Origin: Climacium dendroides | Taxonomy: Eukaryota; Streptophyta; Bryopsida; Hypnales; Climaciaceae | Length of the DNA stretch: 64,000 bases | NCBI GenBank assembly: GCA_950106755.1 | Contig: OX467082.1 | Span: 31,310,001 to 31,374,000 of the forward strand | Reading direction: 5' to 3' | Part shown: positions 36,962 to 49,620 of the stretch, piece after piece | Position numbering within the stretch: the stretch's first letter is position 1 | How the letters are laid out: every line of letters begins with the position of its first letter | Made by a program: the position numbers and the translations under genes | The notes under the pieces: model-generated | What the model saw: the letters and a program-made list of their open reading frames with translations, nothing else | Databases searched by the model: none | What the model was told of the DNA's origin: nothing

Positions 36962-39149
36962 TAACTAAAAAATGCAGCTCCAATAATCTAATTTTTCTTC
37001 CATTTGAATTTTTTTCAAAATTGTTAAAATTATAATTTTTGTGACCCTTTCAAGATAGCATCTTGAAATACAACACTTTCGCACTTTTTCTATCAAATTT
37101 CTCTTGGCTTAATCTCATGGAGTACATCAATTACACCATAATGTTTGCCACTATTATTTCCAATTTTCGTTAAAAAAAATTGTATTATTTTGAGCATTTT
37201 TGTAATTATTGTGATTTTTGTACAAAAAATTCTTTTAAAAATCATATAAAATCCAATTTGATGTTTTTAATTATGAATTCAATTTGATTTTCATTATAAA
37301 ATCAAATTTGATATAATTATAAACAAAATGAGATTAAATTTCAGACATATGTTACTTCATGTGAAAAATATGAAAATTTTGAAATCTATGTTTTAATGTA
37401 GAAATCTAATGAAGTTTAATCAAGCCAAGACATGAAATGTCCTTTAAGGATTAAGAGTACATAAATGGATTGTGGTGGGTTTTAGATGAAGGAGAAGCAA
37501 TTGTAAAACACACACACACTACTTGTTGTATTTTTCTATTTTTAGAATTCAATACTATTTTCACCGTACTACTAGCATTAATCTTCATTATTGGATTCCA
37601 TTTAGATTTGTTGCTACACTAGTATGTGTAGGCTTTATTGTAGGTGGCATTGATGATTAGAAGTTTCTTTTCATCATGAGGTTGTTGTTGAGGATGTCAT
37701 TTATATGTCTAGAGAGTATTATTAAATTATTATGAACATCACTAATTCATTTGATTACTATTACAAATTAGGGAGTGCAACTTTTGAAGGAATCGCGTTC
37801 CTCTAAATACTAATCTTTTTAAAATTGTAGAGACAAGTTTTGAAATTAGGGAAAAATTAGCCATTGTTGAGAATTTTGTGAAAAGTATTTTTCATGTGTA
37901 CAATTTTTTGATTTCAGGGTTTGAATTATTAATTATTTAAAAAAAAAATAGCACATAGGTTCTACATGATATAACTATCACTGTGAGCACTTGGATTTGA
38001 ATATGAATTAATTCAAATATTATTTTGTAGAGAATTTGCAATGACCATGATGATGCTAGAATTTTTGATCATGATTCATATCAATAAATGTTCAAAAATT
38101 GGGCCATGTATGGTCAATATATTTTAGTTTTACATATTTTAGTAGTGTATTTGGAAATCATTTTTTTTCACTCCTCGCATAATTTTGTTAAATAAACCAA
38201 ACTAAGGTGTTCTTTACAAAGTAGGCAACAAATCCAATTGTGTTAGAAACAAAGTCAAAGAAACTGAATAGAGGAAGAAGATTTTTGTTTCTAAATTCTT
38301 GAATAATAAATTATCATATCTTCTTCTTACAATTTTAACCAAGTCGTCATTGGAGGTAGAACAACTAAATTGATTTTGAGCTCAATTTATATAGTGGTTT
38401 ATGGTCATTATATGTACATATCTAAAATATTTCATTTTGCATCATATTTGAATTCCTCACAAGATTTGAAGTACCTTGGTTTATTCTAATATGTATTGAT
38501 AAAATCAAAGTTACAAATGTCTTGTAAAGTTATCTAACTCATTGTAAAATTTTCTCTTACTCGAGCCATTTTGGCTTTGAAGTGAAGATTTTTAATGAAT
38601 TTAAGCTAAAGAATAAATCCAAATCTAAAGTCCTATATCTAATATTGTTTGTGATTTTGAAGAGAAATTCTTAAAATATAGGAAAACTATTGCAATTGCA
38701 ATTTAAATGGATATTACCATAATCACAATATAGTCATAGGTCATTTTACTAAATGTGTATACATATGACTATTATATTGTATTAAAATACAATTCATTTT
38801 GCATTGCCTTTAATAAATTAAAAACCTTGCTAAAATCAATTTCAATATATGCCACATCCATAATAATAATTAAATAAAAAAGATTCTACCCTTGACATCT
38901 TTTTATCTACCTCCTTGGAATCCCTATAAATGGAAGTATAATATTGTAGGGTGTTTGACAAATGAGCTACAATCCATGATAGTATAACAATTGTGCTTGA
39001 ATTTCTAAGAGTCAAAATCAATTGTTGTGCTTTATTTTCAATGACAATATCAGACGTTTCTAGGAGTGTCATATCAATTGAAACATGTTTTTTTTTTTTT
39101 TTTTTTCCACTTTATTACAATAAAATTGGTGCCAATAAATACTTTCAGT
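36958..39149. other. AT-rich intergenic DNA
   Basis: No gene is seen. A short CA run lies at 37,507-37,519 and a run of 19 T at 39,088-39,106, the latter just before the tandem repeat. Confidence 0.5.
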
Positions 39150-40680
39150 GTAAGCCAAATTAAATCACTTTAAACTTTTCTAGTCATTGGTTACAGAGGT
39201 TAGCTATTTATAGATATTTTAAAATTGAAACCAGTTGAATTTGACTGATTAAAACCCATTAATAGTTATTTTCTAGATACTTCATTAAAATATACAATGA
39301 AGATAGTTAGGTAGTTATCAAAATATTTTCTATTAAATTTAGTATAAGGTGCTTGTAGATAATTGTTGATTTCCTTGTTTTATTGGATTTATATTTTTTG
39401 ATTGAATTCAAGTTGTCAATGACATTTGAATAAGGTGAATAATTAATGCTTTGGTTAATAAGTATGTGTTACAAATGCTTTGGTTTGTATACTTGGGATA
39501 TTTGAGAAAAAGGTCTCAAGTCTTCAAGAATTTTAGAATGTCACATCAATAGGTGTGTAATAGTCAATGTTGGTATAATAAGTGCGCATAAAAATCTGGA
39601 ATATAATTTCATTAGAGGCGGATGTATATTATTTTGATTTGTCCCCTTCAAAATAGACTTGGTGTCAAGAAGTATTTTTTATGCAAACCAATTCAAACCA
39701 AACTACACCATATCAAATCGAAGTTCTTCAACCATTGGTTTTAGCTTTGGTACTAAATTATATGTGTGTTGCAATAAAGACAGTATAAAGCCACCATGGA
39801 CTGAAATGGTTTTGTGCTAATTTTTTTGTCAAGGCTAGCACAAATTGCTAGTGACTGCTAGTTAAAACATGCTAATGGAATTTTTTTTCTAGCTTTCCAT
39901 CAAAGTAAAACAAAAAGATAGCAAAGTATTTATTAGTAATCTTTTCCTATTCCATTTAGTGTAAGTTGGTTGTGGATAGAAGTTTTTTTTTTCTTTTTAA
40001 TTGGATACAATTGTCAATGACACTTAAAGTTGAGCAAATATATGTTACATTTTGGTTAGTAAATCAATGATACTAATGCTTTGGTTAGTGAGTTTGTGAT
40101 GTTTGTCAAGAACATTTGAATATTCTAAAGTATCATATTAGTACTTGAGCATGTGTTACAATCAAAGTTGTATGTTAAGCATGCAAAGATTTCTAAAATG
40201 TCATATCAATAGAATTGCAAGCATATTTCCTTGGACTTTCCTGGCTTCAAATAAAAACTCAAGCCAAAAATTATTTGTAGTGCAAATCAAATTCTAAACC
40301 AAACCATTTCATCCACTAGTTTTAGGTGGAGAGTTGGGTTATAGATAGTGACAATATAGGTTGGTTAAAAGTTATTGTCACATTGGTTAAAACTCAATAA
40401 TAGTTATTTTTCAAGTACATTAGGAAAGCAAACAGAGAAGACAGTTTACAATTGAAGACAATTTGCAATCATTTTCTACTCCATTTAGTGTTAATTGTCT
40501 AAAAATAATGGTTGATTTCTATTGTTTGGTTGAAGACAATTGTCAATGTCATTTTGATTAGATGAATAACTAATGTTTCAATTAGTAAATCAATGACACT
40601 AATGCTTTGGTTAAGTAGGCTTGAGATAGTTACAATGAATATTTCCAGTCTTCATTGTTGGTATTTACTCTAACTTGCAA
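39150..40680 (+). repeat. Three diverged tandem units, roughly 530-600 bases each
   Basis: Units start near 39,150, 39,682 and 40,283. Each carries in order a CAAACCAA-type start, TTAAAACYCATTAATAG-like sequence, TCCATTTAGTGTAA-like sequence, GTCAATGACA, and ACTAATGCTTTGGTTA. The third unit is incomplete. It is old by divergence and no coding function is visible. Confidence 0.6.
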
Positions 40681-40763
40681 CTCTTTTCAATGCATTATAT
40701 TATGTGTACTTATTTATATGGAGTGCCTTGTTATAATGAATTTAAAATAATTTTGTATGGATA

Positions 40764-41024
40764 CTACACGGAATAGTGAAATTAGGTTGCTTCAACAATT
40801 AGGTCACCTTATCTCCAAAAGTTACCTCGTGACTCATTGCTTGGCCCCATGGAGGTACATACAACTCTCTTAATTGTGCCTTGAATTGATACCCCAATTT
40901 GTGCTACACATGATTCTAGGTTGATGAAATTTACTACATCCTTGTATAATAACAATAAATATTTATACAATGTAAAATGTTGAGAAATTAGTGAAGGGCA
41001 ACCTAATTTCACCATTTAGTGTAG
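40764..41024 (-). mobile_element. MITE with CTACACTAAAT ends, copy 2 (261 bases)
   Basis: The terminal inverted repeats of about 27 bases are CTACACGGAATAGTGAAATT on one side and GGTGAAATTAGGTTGCC read from the other. It pairs with 34,085-34,554. It is non-coding. Confidence 0.65.
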
Positions 41025-41469
41025 TTATTTATTTTTTAGTAAGAAACTAGTCTTTTTTGAGTTCCCTCTACATCGGTGACAATCCTCTGTTAATTGGGCC
41101 ATGTTTACTATTTACATCCCCTAGCAATACATAAGGTAAAAACATCAAGTTGTTAACTATTTCTAAAATTTATTAGTAAAGATTCTTGCTTTAAAAAAGT
41201 TCAACTCTATTCATTAGAGCCTAAATTCAATGTTGGGAACACCTTTTTTCCATAGTTTTGAAAACTTATACATATTTTTGTACAAAGTTGGAAAAAAAAT
41301 GGTAAAAAGATTTGGAATCCCTATTTCACTACCACATTAAACCCAACCTCCAAAATAGCCAATTTAGTAACACAAACTGTGCTCTTTTAACCCATCCTGA
41401 CCACAATCGACTACAAAGCATGGGACATTAACTTCAATCTATGAAATGACAAACCTCCCTTCCCTATGT

Positions 41470-41675
41470 CCTTGTTTTTTTTAAACATACAACCTTCAAG
41501 AACAATTGCACACCTTTGGGTTTCCCCGCCAAGAATAAGTGGAGGAACAAACCTCCCTTCTTGTGCGCCAACATGGAGAACCCCGTGCAAGCAATGTTAG
41601 CATGGGGAGTTGAACTGAAAACCTCATGGTGATTCCATTGGAAGTTCCTATCACTTGGCCATCACCTAGTGTAGT
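41470..41675 (-). mobile_element. tRNA-derived SINE
   Basis: On the minus strand, TGGCCAAGTGAT (41,650-41,661) fits a tRNA A-box and AGTTCAACTCC (41,606-41,616) fits a B-box, about 33 bases apart, as in RNA polymerase III promoters. A non-tRNA body follows, and an A-rich 3' tail (AAAAAAAAC, near 41,480) ends it. The tRNA-like part does not fold convincingly into a whole tRNA, so it is a SINE rather than a tRNA gene. Confidence 0.55.
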
Positions 41676-41899
41676 TTTAGGCCATTTCAGACCGCTTGCC
41701 CCATTTTTCACCCCCAAGAAAACGCTGAAACTTAGTATTAATCCCAATCAATGATAAAATCCAGAAAATCCGAATTTATATTTCAAATCAAAGACCCCAA
41801 ACGAAGGAAGAAATGTCAAGAAATACATAAAATTGTCTGTGGACCACAAATGGGAGACAAAATTTAAAATTTTTAAAAATATTTTTCAGTTTCCCTTGG

Positions 41900-42985
41900 G
41901 GGAGAGAATTGAAAGCCCCATTCTATTTGGCCGTCATTAAACCCCACCGGCGGGTCAAAATTTCCCCTGCCCGAAAAGCTGAGCCTTGGGCCTCGAAGTC
42001 GACCCGCTCAGGGTCCAAGAATACCGGACATTGACACAAAGCGCTCCAAAGCAGCCCCACGGCGGCCCAAGGCCCAGTACGGCCCACAGATGATTGAGCA
42101 GCTCTTGTCGCGGGGCGAACCCTTCCTCTGATCCCGGGCTACCCGGCCCAGACCCGGCCAACCCCTCGTGCCGAGACCCGGACCCGGACTGGGCGTTGAC
42201 TGGGCGACTCCGGTACACCACCGCAGTACCAGTCCCTCCCCTCCGTCCCACTCCCCATTCCACGCCCCATTCCCAGCCCCATTCAAAGTGGCGGGCCATC
42301 CGTTTCCGGCCAACAAACTGAGAACACTCGGACGCCAGGGCCTGCTGATCGAACGATTCCGCCCGCCCGCTCGCCCGCCCGCCCATGCGAAGGGGCCCTT
42401 CGTCGTCGTCCCGGGAGTGAAGGCCAAGGCCTTCCGCGCGCTTGCGTCGTGCGCCATCTCGGGACTCTTCCTTCGGATCTCATTCGCGACGTTCACTAGC
42501 TAGTCGTCGTGGTCGGCTCCAACCCCTGGCTGGCTTCTTTAGTATCCCACGTCGCGCGTTTCTAGCAGTTGGCTTGCGTTGTGGACACTCCTCTCCTCTG
42601 GGGTCGTGGGATCCTGGTGTGGCGGTGAGAGATTCTGGGGTTGCTGGGAAGAAGGCGGAAGTTGCTTGTCTGTCGAAGATTTTCGGGGAGACTGGACGGT
42701 CCCCGGGGTCCGAATTTTGAGACTGTCGGTAAAGGATTGGTGGTTGGCGAGCGCTGGCTGGGATCTTCTTTGGTTCTGGTGGTGGTGGTGGTGGTGGAAT
42801 TTCTTTCGGTGCTTGGGGAGGTGGGAAATCGGGGGGTGGTTTGCGAGGACTCATGGTGGCTGAGTGATTGATTGATCTGGTGGGGTTGGTGCTGGATACG
42901 TGGATTCGGGTGTTGGGGATTCTAGTCTTGGGATTCTGGTTTGGGGGATTCGGGTGTTGAATTCCGAATTATTGATTTCGAGGCT
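41900..42985 (+). promoter_or_regulatory. GC-rich upstream region and 5' untranslated region of the vacuolar sorting receptor
   Basis: GC content rises sharply near 41,900. The region holds GCCCG-rich runs (CCCGCCCGCTCGCCCGCCCGC near 42,361) and a GGT microsatellite at 42,776-42,797 shortly before the start codon. Open frames on both strands are low-complexity, rich in Pro, Gly and Arg, and unrecognised. Promoter status is inferred from position. Confidence 0.5.
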
Positions 42986-45900
42986 ATGGCGAGGATGGGG
43001 TGTGTTTGGGTTGTGGTGACGGTGATGATGGGGTGTTTGGTTACCGGGACTGTGGGCACGTTCGTGGTGGAGGAGAATAGTTTGACGGTGTCGACGCCGG
43101 ACAGCTTGAAAGGGACGTACCAGAGCGCCATCGGCAACTTCGGTGTCCCGCAGTATGGCGGCACGTTGTCGGGGTTCGTGATGCTTCCCACGGTGAATCT
43201 CAAGGCGTGTGAAAGGTTTCCGGACAATCACTTCCGGCCCAAGCCTGTTGGTGCTCGCCCCAACTTCGCCCTCGTCGATCGCGGCGGTAAGTGAAAGTTC
43301 TCACCATCCACTGCTTTGGAAAACTAGGCAACTTACCGATGGGGGGCCATTGAATTTCGAGACCGCACGTCCTCGAAATCAAAAACGATGCCTGTGGTGC
43401 TTGGGCAGTAGTCCCGCACGGGAAAGTTGAAATTCGTTGCTAGTATGGGTGAATTTCTAGGTTCGGCGGCTTGATTGTCGCGGGTGGTGAATTGGCGCTA
43501 GGTTCGAGGATGAATTGGGGCCTGGGGTTTTCTGCCATTTGTTGTATTAGGTCGCTGGTGGTCGAGTTGAGATCGACGGGAGATGGATGCGAAAGTTCGA
43601 TGCTGATATATTTTGATTTTGAGTTTACCATATACCAGAGAAAGTCGACATGAAAATGGCCCGGGGATGTTTGAGATGTGGATGGTTTAGATGTAGCTTT
43701 TTCGATTGCATATCATGGACTGTTAATAATTTCGCTTTGTGGCGGATTAATTGCAAACAGGAATTCTCTCTGAAAACCTTAGTTACAAGAAGATCGAATT
43801 TATTCGAGATCGTTTTCACAATTTTGGGGTTGCGTTTTGGATTGTCTCACTGAACTGAGTTTTCTTCGATTTTGTTTTCAAAGACTTTGTTCGGAAGCTG
43901 TAAGTACATATACAGAGAGCGAAGAAACGTCAATCTCTGTCAAATTGTTACCGAATTGGAACGGGAGACTTTGTGTTAGCTGATACCAAGTTAAAGAAAT
44001 TGATTTTTGGTAACCCTGTAATAGAAGTGTCAAGTATGGATACAGTGGTAAGAATCTATATTCGCGTGTTGGCAGATTGTTACTTCGCGAACAAGGTCTG
44101 GAACGCTCAACAAGCTGGCGCCGCTGCAGTTCTCGTGATGGACGACAAGCAGGAGGAGCTCATCACGATGGACTCCCCGGACGACGACCCCGTGGCCTCC
44201 CAGTACCTCCAGAACATCTCCATCCCTTCGGCTCTCATCACCAAGGACTTTGGCGACAAGCTCAAGCAGGCTCTCAAGGGCGGCGAGATGGTGACCATGA
44301 AGCTGGACTGGCGGGAGTCTCTCCCCCACCCCGACGAGCGCGTGGAGTACGAGTTTTGGACTAACAGCAACGACGAGTGCGGGCCCAAGTGCGACGCGCA
44401 GGTGGAGTTCGTGCGCAACTTCAAGGGCGTGGCGCAGATACTGGAACGCGGGGGCTACACGCAATTCACGCCGCATTACATCACCTGGTACTGCCCGCAA
44501 GCGTTCATCGAGAGCAAGCAGTGCAAAGCGCAGTGTATCAACAACGGCCGATACTGCGCGCCCGACCCGGAACAGGACTTCTCGAAGGGGTACGACGGGA
44601 AACAGGTCGTCACGGAGAATCTGCGCCAGCTTTGTGTGTTCAAGGTCACCAATGAAAGCTCCCCGCGTCAGCCGTGGAAGTGGTGGGACTTCGTCACGGA
44701 TTTTCAGATCCGGTGCCCCATGAAGGAGAACAAGTACGGCCCTGAGTGCGCAGAAGAAGTTATCAAATCTCTCTGTAAGCATCTCACCCTACTCCTTCAG
44801 GACCAAAGATTCACGGTTTTCAAATGACCCGTTCAATCAATCATGTTGTAAAATAGCAGTATCTCAGATGGGGTCAAATTTCGTATCACCAGAATCGGCG
44901 AAGAACAGTCCATGAATTGGTCAAAGAAGCACTGAGATTGAACAAACGAAAGCCTCCATATGACCCACTCAAAACTGCTTGAAAGGGCATTAGGCTCACT
45001 TTGGGCCTCATGTTTGTTTAGCAGTTTTGAGTGAGTCTTATGGAGACTTTCGTTTGTTCAATCTCAGTGCTTCTTTGACCAATTCATGGACTGTTCTTCG
45101 CCGATTCTGATGATACGAAATTTGACCCCATCTGAGTTACTGCTCTTTTACAACATGATTGATCGAACGGGTCATTTGAAAACCGTGAATCCTTGATCTT
45201 TGAGAGATTACTTCATTATATTTGAGTGTTGGATTATTAACCCTACGTCGTTGTGGGATCGCCAGCTATCGACGTGGAAGCAGTGAGGAAGTGTATGGGC
45301 AACCCGGACACAAACGCAGACAACCCAATCTTGAAGAACGAGCAGGATTCGCAAGTCGGTCGAGGTACTCGCGGCGACGTCACCATTTTGCCCACGCTCA
45401 TCGTGAACCAACGGCAGTACCGAGGTCCGTGATCTCTCAACCCTAATTTTATTATTCAAATTGTGCAAGAGGCTGCACTGATGTGTCCTATCACCGAGGG
45501 TGTGACATTAGCATCACCTACAGAGTTAGTGGCGCTACAAGATCCCATTTTTGTGGGAATCGGTACAACTCAGTAACATTTCAACCCTCACTAATTTAAA
45601 ATAGTGCGACTTTTGGTAAATTAGTCTCACACGCTAATAGGATTAATATAGGATAAATAGGATAAATGAGATTAGACATGCTATTGACCGCACTTTTCTC
45701 TTTCTCCACACACTAACTTTATGGAATGGTTGCAAGAAATTTTGTTTCCATAGTAAGAAATTTTTGTTCTCTTTTCGTGCACTGTTTTCATGCTTTTCCG
45801 TCTGGTTCAGCATTTGCATTATTTTCTTTGCAAAATGAAGAAAACGTTCCCTCTCAAACGGTGAGGTTTTGAACTCAAGATGGGATAGCTCCCCCTCTTA

Positions 45901-48900
45901 GTTTGGGATGAATAAGTGAATGGATGAGAATGTGACCATCTAACTAGGATGAGAATGTGACCATCTAACTAGGATGAAAATGCGACAAGAGGCTCAAAGC
46001 CCAGTGCGGCCGTATAGTATATTATGACTACGGTGGTATTTGACCAGAGAAACATTGACCAAATATTGTTGAGTACAAAGTAAATTAATGATCATGGTAG
46101 TATGTAAATAACAATGTATTACAATTCATATAGTAAACTACTATTGAAGAGTTATAAGGCTAAATACAGGTCGTACAAAGGGACCCCAAGGGCCTTTCAA
46201 GGGTTAATACAGCAGATAGCAGATTGATTGTTGAAAGATGACCCATTTTTTTTCGCTTTTGGCAAGTGAGAATAACTACGGTGAATGGGAAGTACTATTT
46301 TTTAACAAAATTTTGGTTGTCTATCACTGGATGCATCATTTAATCAGCACATATACATGATTCTTGAACCATTTTTCTTGTGGAATGTTGAAGTTCATAT
46401 TTGTACGAGGTTTCAAACAATTTGAATTTGTTGAGCCCTTGAAACTTCTGGTCAATAGCGCGATGTTTGTTGTTTTGCCTTTCTTTGATTGTTGTTGGGA
46501 TTGATGGTGAGCTTCTGTGGTGCAGGGAAACTGGATAGAACGGCGGTGTTGAAAGCCATCTGCTCGGGGTATGAAGAATCCACCGACCCGCCTGTCTGTT
46601 TGAGCGACTCAGTGGAGACGAACGAGTGTTTGGACAACAATGGCGGGTGCTGGAAGAGTGGCTCCGTGACTGCATGCCAGGTAGGGAACCCAGTACCCTG
46701 TCTTTCGGTTGTTTTGAAAGGTTTTCAGTCTTTGGATCTAAGTTGTTGTTTGAGTGGTCTTGTCCCTTGTTTTGAGAGGATTCCAGGGCACTCGAATATG
46801 TATTATTTGGATCTTGTACGAATAAGTTGTGAATTATTGGGTAGAAGGGTCCCAGTTACAAATCCAGACTAGCATGAGCACTGCATCTACTAGAGGCATC
46901 TTTTATTGTGACAGACCTTTGAAATGTCTCATTTCTTATGAGTCTCGTGTTTGGATAGCACTTCCATTGTAAAATGTTTTTTTTTTTTCAACCCCACACA
47001 AATGGATTCTCTACCTTAATTTTACCCTTTTTTGGATGCTCTTTTGTGACGATTCTCTAGGTCATTTTCTCAAATGAAATCGTTTTCTTGTGGTTGCAGG
47101 ATACCTTCCGAGGTCGCGTTTGTCAGTGCCCTCTTGTTAAAGGCGTTCAGTTTGATGGTGATGGTTACACCCATTGTGAAGGTAACATGACCATTTCTCC
47201 AATTCAACAAACCCTGAGCGAAGACTAATTAGTTCACTTTGCAAACAAATAGTTGATTATAGCAACTTCCAAAACATATCTCTGTCTCTCGAAGGTTGCA
47301 GAGCGCAGTTCTCTTCTTCTTTTCTGTTAGTTCATTTTGTTTCCTTCCTTGAGCTTCCTAAATGGTTTATTTCGTACGTATGTGCCAGTATTGGCCATTT
47401 GGGCACTTAAGTTGTAAGCTTCAGTTGCTGTTAAGATTTACAGAGTGTTTGTAGATATGGAGGTGCTAACGTGACTTTTGTTGCGCCAGCCAAAGGACCC
47501 GGGCGTTGCAAGATAGAGAACGGCGGATGCTGGGAAGAGACTCGTGATGGAGCTTATTACTCGGCTTGCATGGTCAGTTCCTGAAGCCATTTGTGGCTTC
47601 ACCGATGCATTGAAAACTTTGCCATTTCTTTAATGACCAATTTTTCTTAAGAAATGCACACTGAGGTTTGAACTCGGCTTGTGTAGGATCAATACTCTTC
47701 GGGATGCCATTGTCCTCCAGGCTTTGAAGGAAACGCATCCGCGGTCACGGGATCTTGCCTAGGTACGTGGATATGCCGTCTCTCACTATTTCACATGAAA
47801 TTGTATCAATATTAACCTCTAAGGAACCTAGAAGCCCTCATTAGCCCTTACGATTTTTACATCAGTTTTGAGGTCGTATTGGAAACATCTTTTGTAAAAT
47901 TATATGTGTTATTTTTCACACCGATGCATGGAATGTTCTTCGCTGATTTAGGTGATAAAATGTGCTCCCATCTGAATCGTATTTATGACAATCTGATCGA
48001 TCAAATTGGTTATTTCAAGACCTTGAATTCTTGGTCTGGTAGGGATTAGCCCTTTCGCTTTCAGAGAACTGGAGTAAGCTGTAATGTTCATGTTCAGGCG
48101 AGAAGGATTAGGGTTGTAGCCTGAGTGTTTCTTATTGGGCCTTGTTGCAGATATCAACGAATGTACCGCCAGGACGAAGTGCCAGTGCCCGGAATGCAAA
48201 TGTACCAACACTTGGGGATCCTATGACTGTCAATGCTCCGGCGGGCTTCTCTACTTCCAGGAGCATGATACGTGCATAAGTGAGTGCTCTGTTCCGAATT
48301 CTGTATGGCTTGTGAACCTATGATGAATTCCAACTGGCATAGAATTTGGCAGCAAAACAATAGTTGAGCAATTGTTAATTTCTGTTTTGTTTCACTGCAG
48401 ATCGGAAGAGTCAGCAATCGAAAGTGGGGTTAACAGTGTCACTCATTGTTTTGGCGAGTCTTTCCGCTCTTGCACTGGGTGGCTACGTTCTCTACAAGTA
48501 CCGCCTGCGGGTACGTTGCATCCCTGTTTTTTTAGTGAATTTCACAGCATTCCTTCAGTCTCTTTATTCACTTTTTTGTCAATTTTTATCGTCAATACTC
48601 CAATGGGAGAAACTAAACAATTGTTTGAAAATGTTGAAAGCGATGTGGTCCGAAATGCAATTATACTCATCATTCCACAGAACGAGTTTTTTTTTTTCTG
48701 TCTAACATATGCGGACATGCCGTTAATGGAATAGTTACCATTCTATGATTTTGCAATCTTCCGATCTGTGAGGATTTCCGATGGAAAGAAACATATGAAA
48801 ATTACACTGTTCTATTTGGGGTTGCGACCCTTTACAATTCGTCACATGTTTTTATTATCAATTCTGGTGTTGAGATGGAAACGTGTGCGATGGTGATGCA

Positions 48901-49000
48901 GTCATACATGGACTCAGAGATTCGCGCAATCATGGCTCAGTACATGCCATTGGACAGCCAAAACGACGTCCACAACCACACTCTGGATGATGAACCATGA
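42986..49000 (+). CDS. VSR: Vacuolar sorting receptor (BP-80 / VSR family), ten coding exons
   Basis: Joined exons are 42986-43286, 44076-44774, 45266-45424, 46526-46680, 47100-47181, 47490-47572, 47687-47762, 48151-48279, 48401-48510 and 48902-49000. All use GT-AG, and one frame gives 630 residues, normal for VSRs. A signal peptide (about residues 1-24) is followed by the conserved [10 protein letters not shown], a protease-associated domain ending around the [15 protein letters not shown] and [11 protein letters not shown] segments, and the central cargo-binding region with [13 protein letters not shown] and [12 protein letters not shown]. Three Cys-rich EGF-like repeats (about 415-560) include a calcium-binding type starting DINEC. 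One membrane span (about 570-592) and a short tail with the tyrosine sorting signal YMPL (612-615) complete it. Such receptors bind soluble cargo in the Golgi or prevacuolar route and recycle by AP/clathrin recognition of the tail. I took the ATG at 42,986 because it begins the signal peptide. Confidence 0.93.
44801..45200. mobile_element. Near-perfect 400-base hairpin inside receptor intron 2
   Basis: Arms 44,801-44,979 and 45,020-45,200 are inverted copies of about 180 bases with few differences and a spacer of about 40 bases. The outer ends pair TTCACGGTTTTCAAATGACC with GGTCATTTGAAAACCGTGAA exactly. It lies wholly within intron 2 (44,775-45,265). It is probably a young MITE/fold-back insertion. 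If transcribed with the gene it would form a long double-stranded RNA, which plants can process to small RNAs. Confidence 0.75.
45922..45986 (+). repeat. 25-base tandem repeat, 2.5 units, in receptor intron 3
   Basis: Units read GGATGAGAATGTGACCATCT followed by AACTA. Two are identical and a third is partial and altered. The rest of intron 3 (45,425-46,525) shows nothing recognisable. Confidence 0.75.
47815..48045 (+). mobile_element. Old single-arm relative of the intron 2 hairpin, in receptor intron 7
   Basis: The series GCATGGAATGTTCTTCGCTG, GATGATAAA-like sequence, CCCATCTGA, GATCGATCAAAT, TTTCAAGACC and TGAATTC follows the order of the right arm at 45,080-45,200 (CATGGACTGTTCTTCGCCG and so on), with many substitutions. 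It is a diverged copy of the same element family in another intron of the same gene. Confidence 0.55.
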
Positions 49001-49620
49001 GCAAGAGTGGATTGTTGGCAGGTCGGGTGACACTCTTCTCTGCTCTTCCGGGTAGCTTCAAGGGCAAGAAGACAGACAGTGCTTTTAGTACCCCAAACAT
49101 CCGATTCACGGAGCAGTGTCATTGAACAGTGCAGGAAAATCTCTGTATTTAGTAGGGATCTAGGTACTTATTAAAACTGTAGTTCATGTGTAAATTGAAG
49201 ACAAGGGGAGTGGGAACTGAGAGTTCGGGGAGTGCACGCTTTTTTGCATCGTGCAAAATCGGTTACTATCCTGCTGTCTATCACCGCAATTACACACAAC
49301 GATGAGACTGACGAGGAGGTCGGTGGTGCTAGTTTGTGTCCAGCAGCAGGAGTTGCGATGAAATTTGACCTTGTCATGACACTTCTCACATCCGTCTGGA
49401 ATTATATTTGTGGTTTCGTCTTCGTTCATATCTTGAGTGAGTTGCCCGCCTGGTCCCGCTTGGTGAGTGTGCTTGGGTACTCGAAGCTCGTGATCCTGTC
49501 GAGGTTTTCATGTGGGCAGGAGCGTTTTTCATGTTGGGCATGTTGGAAGTCTGAAGGTTTTCTGACTAGACATAGTAAGATTATTACTTCTATAAATTCA
49601 TAATAAAGTAATTGTAACTC
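49001..49620 (+). other. 3' untranslated region of the receptor gene
   Basis: Sequence after the TGA stays moderately GC-rich to about 49,560. AATAAA at 49,602-49,607 is a candidate poly(A) signal. Open frames on both strands here are not recognisable. Confidence 0.45.

Noticed and set aside
41600..41662. tRNA gene on the minus strand
   Set aside because: Box elements are good, but acceptor and anticodon stems do not pair convincingly; a tRNA-derived SINE fits better.
41955..42496. Overlapping frames of 111-162 residues on both strands upstream of the receptor
   Set aside because: Low-complexity Gly/Pro/Arg composition driven by GC-rich DNA; no family match that I know.
43973..44075. In-frame extension of receptor exon 2 upstream to a methionine at 43,973
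   Set aside because: The extension is intron. The acceptor at 44,075 joins DRG to DCYF as expected for the family.
45860..45910. Possible tRNA or SINE B-box in receptor intron 3 (minus strand AGTTCAAAACC)
   Set aside because: No A-box at the right distance and no tRNA-like fold.
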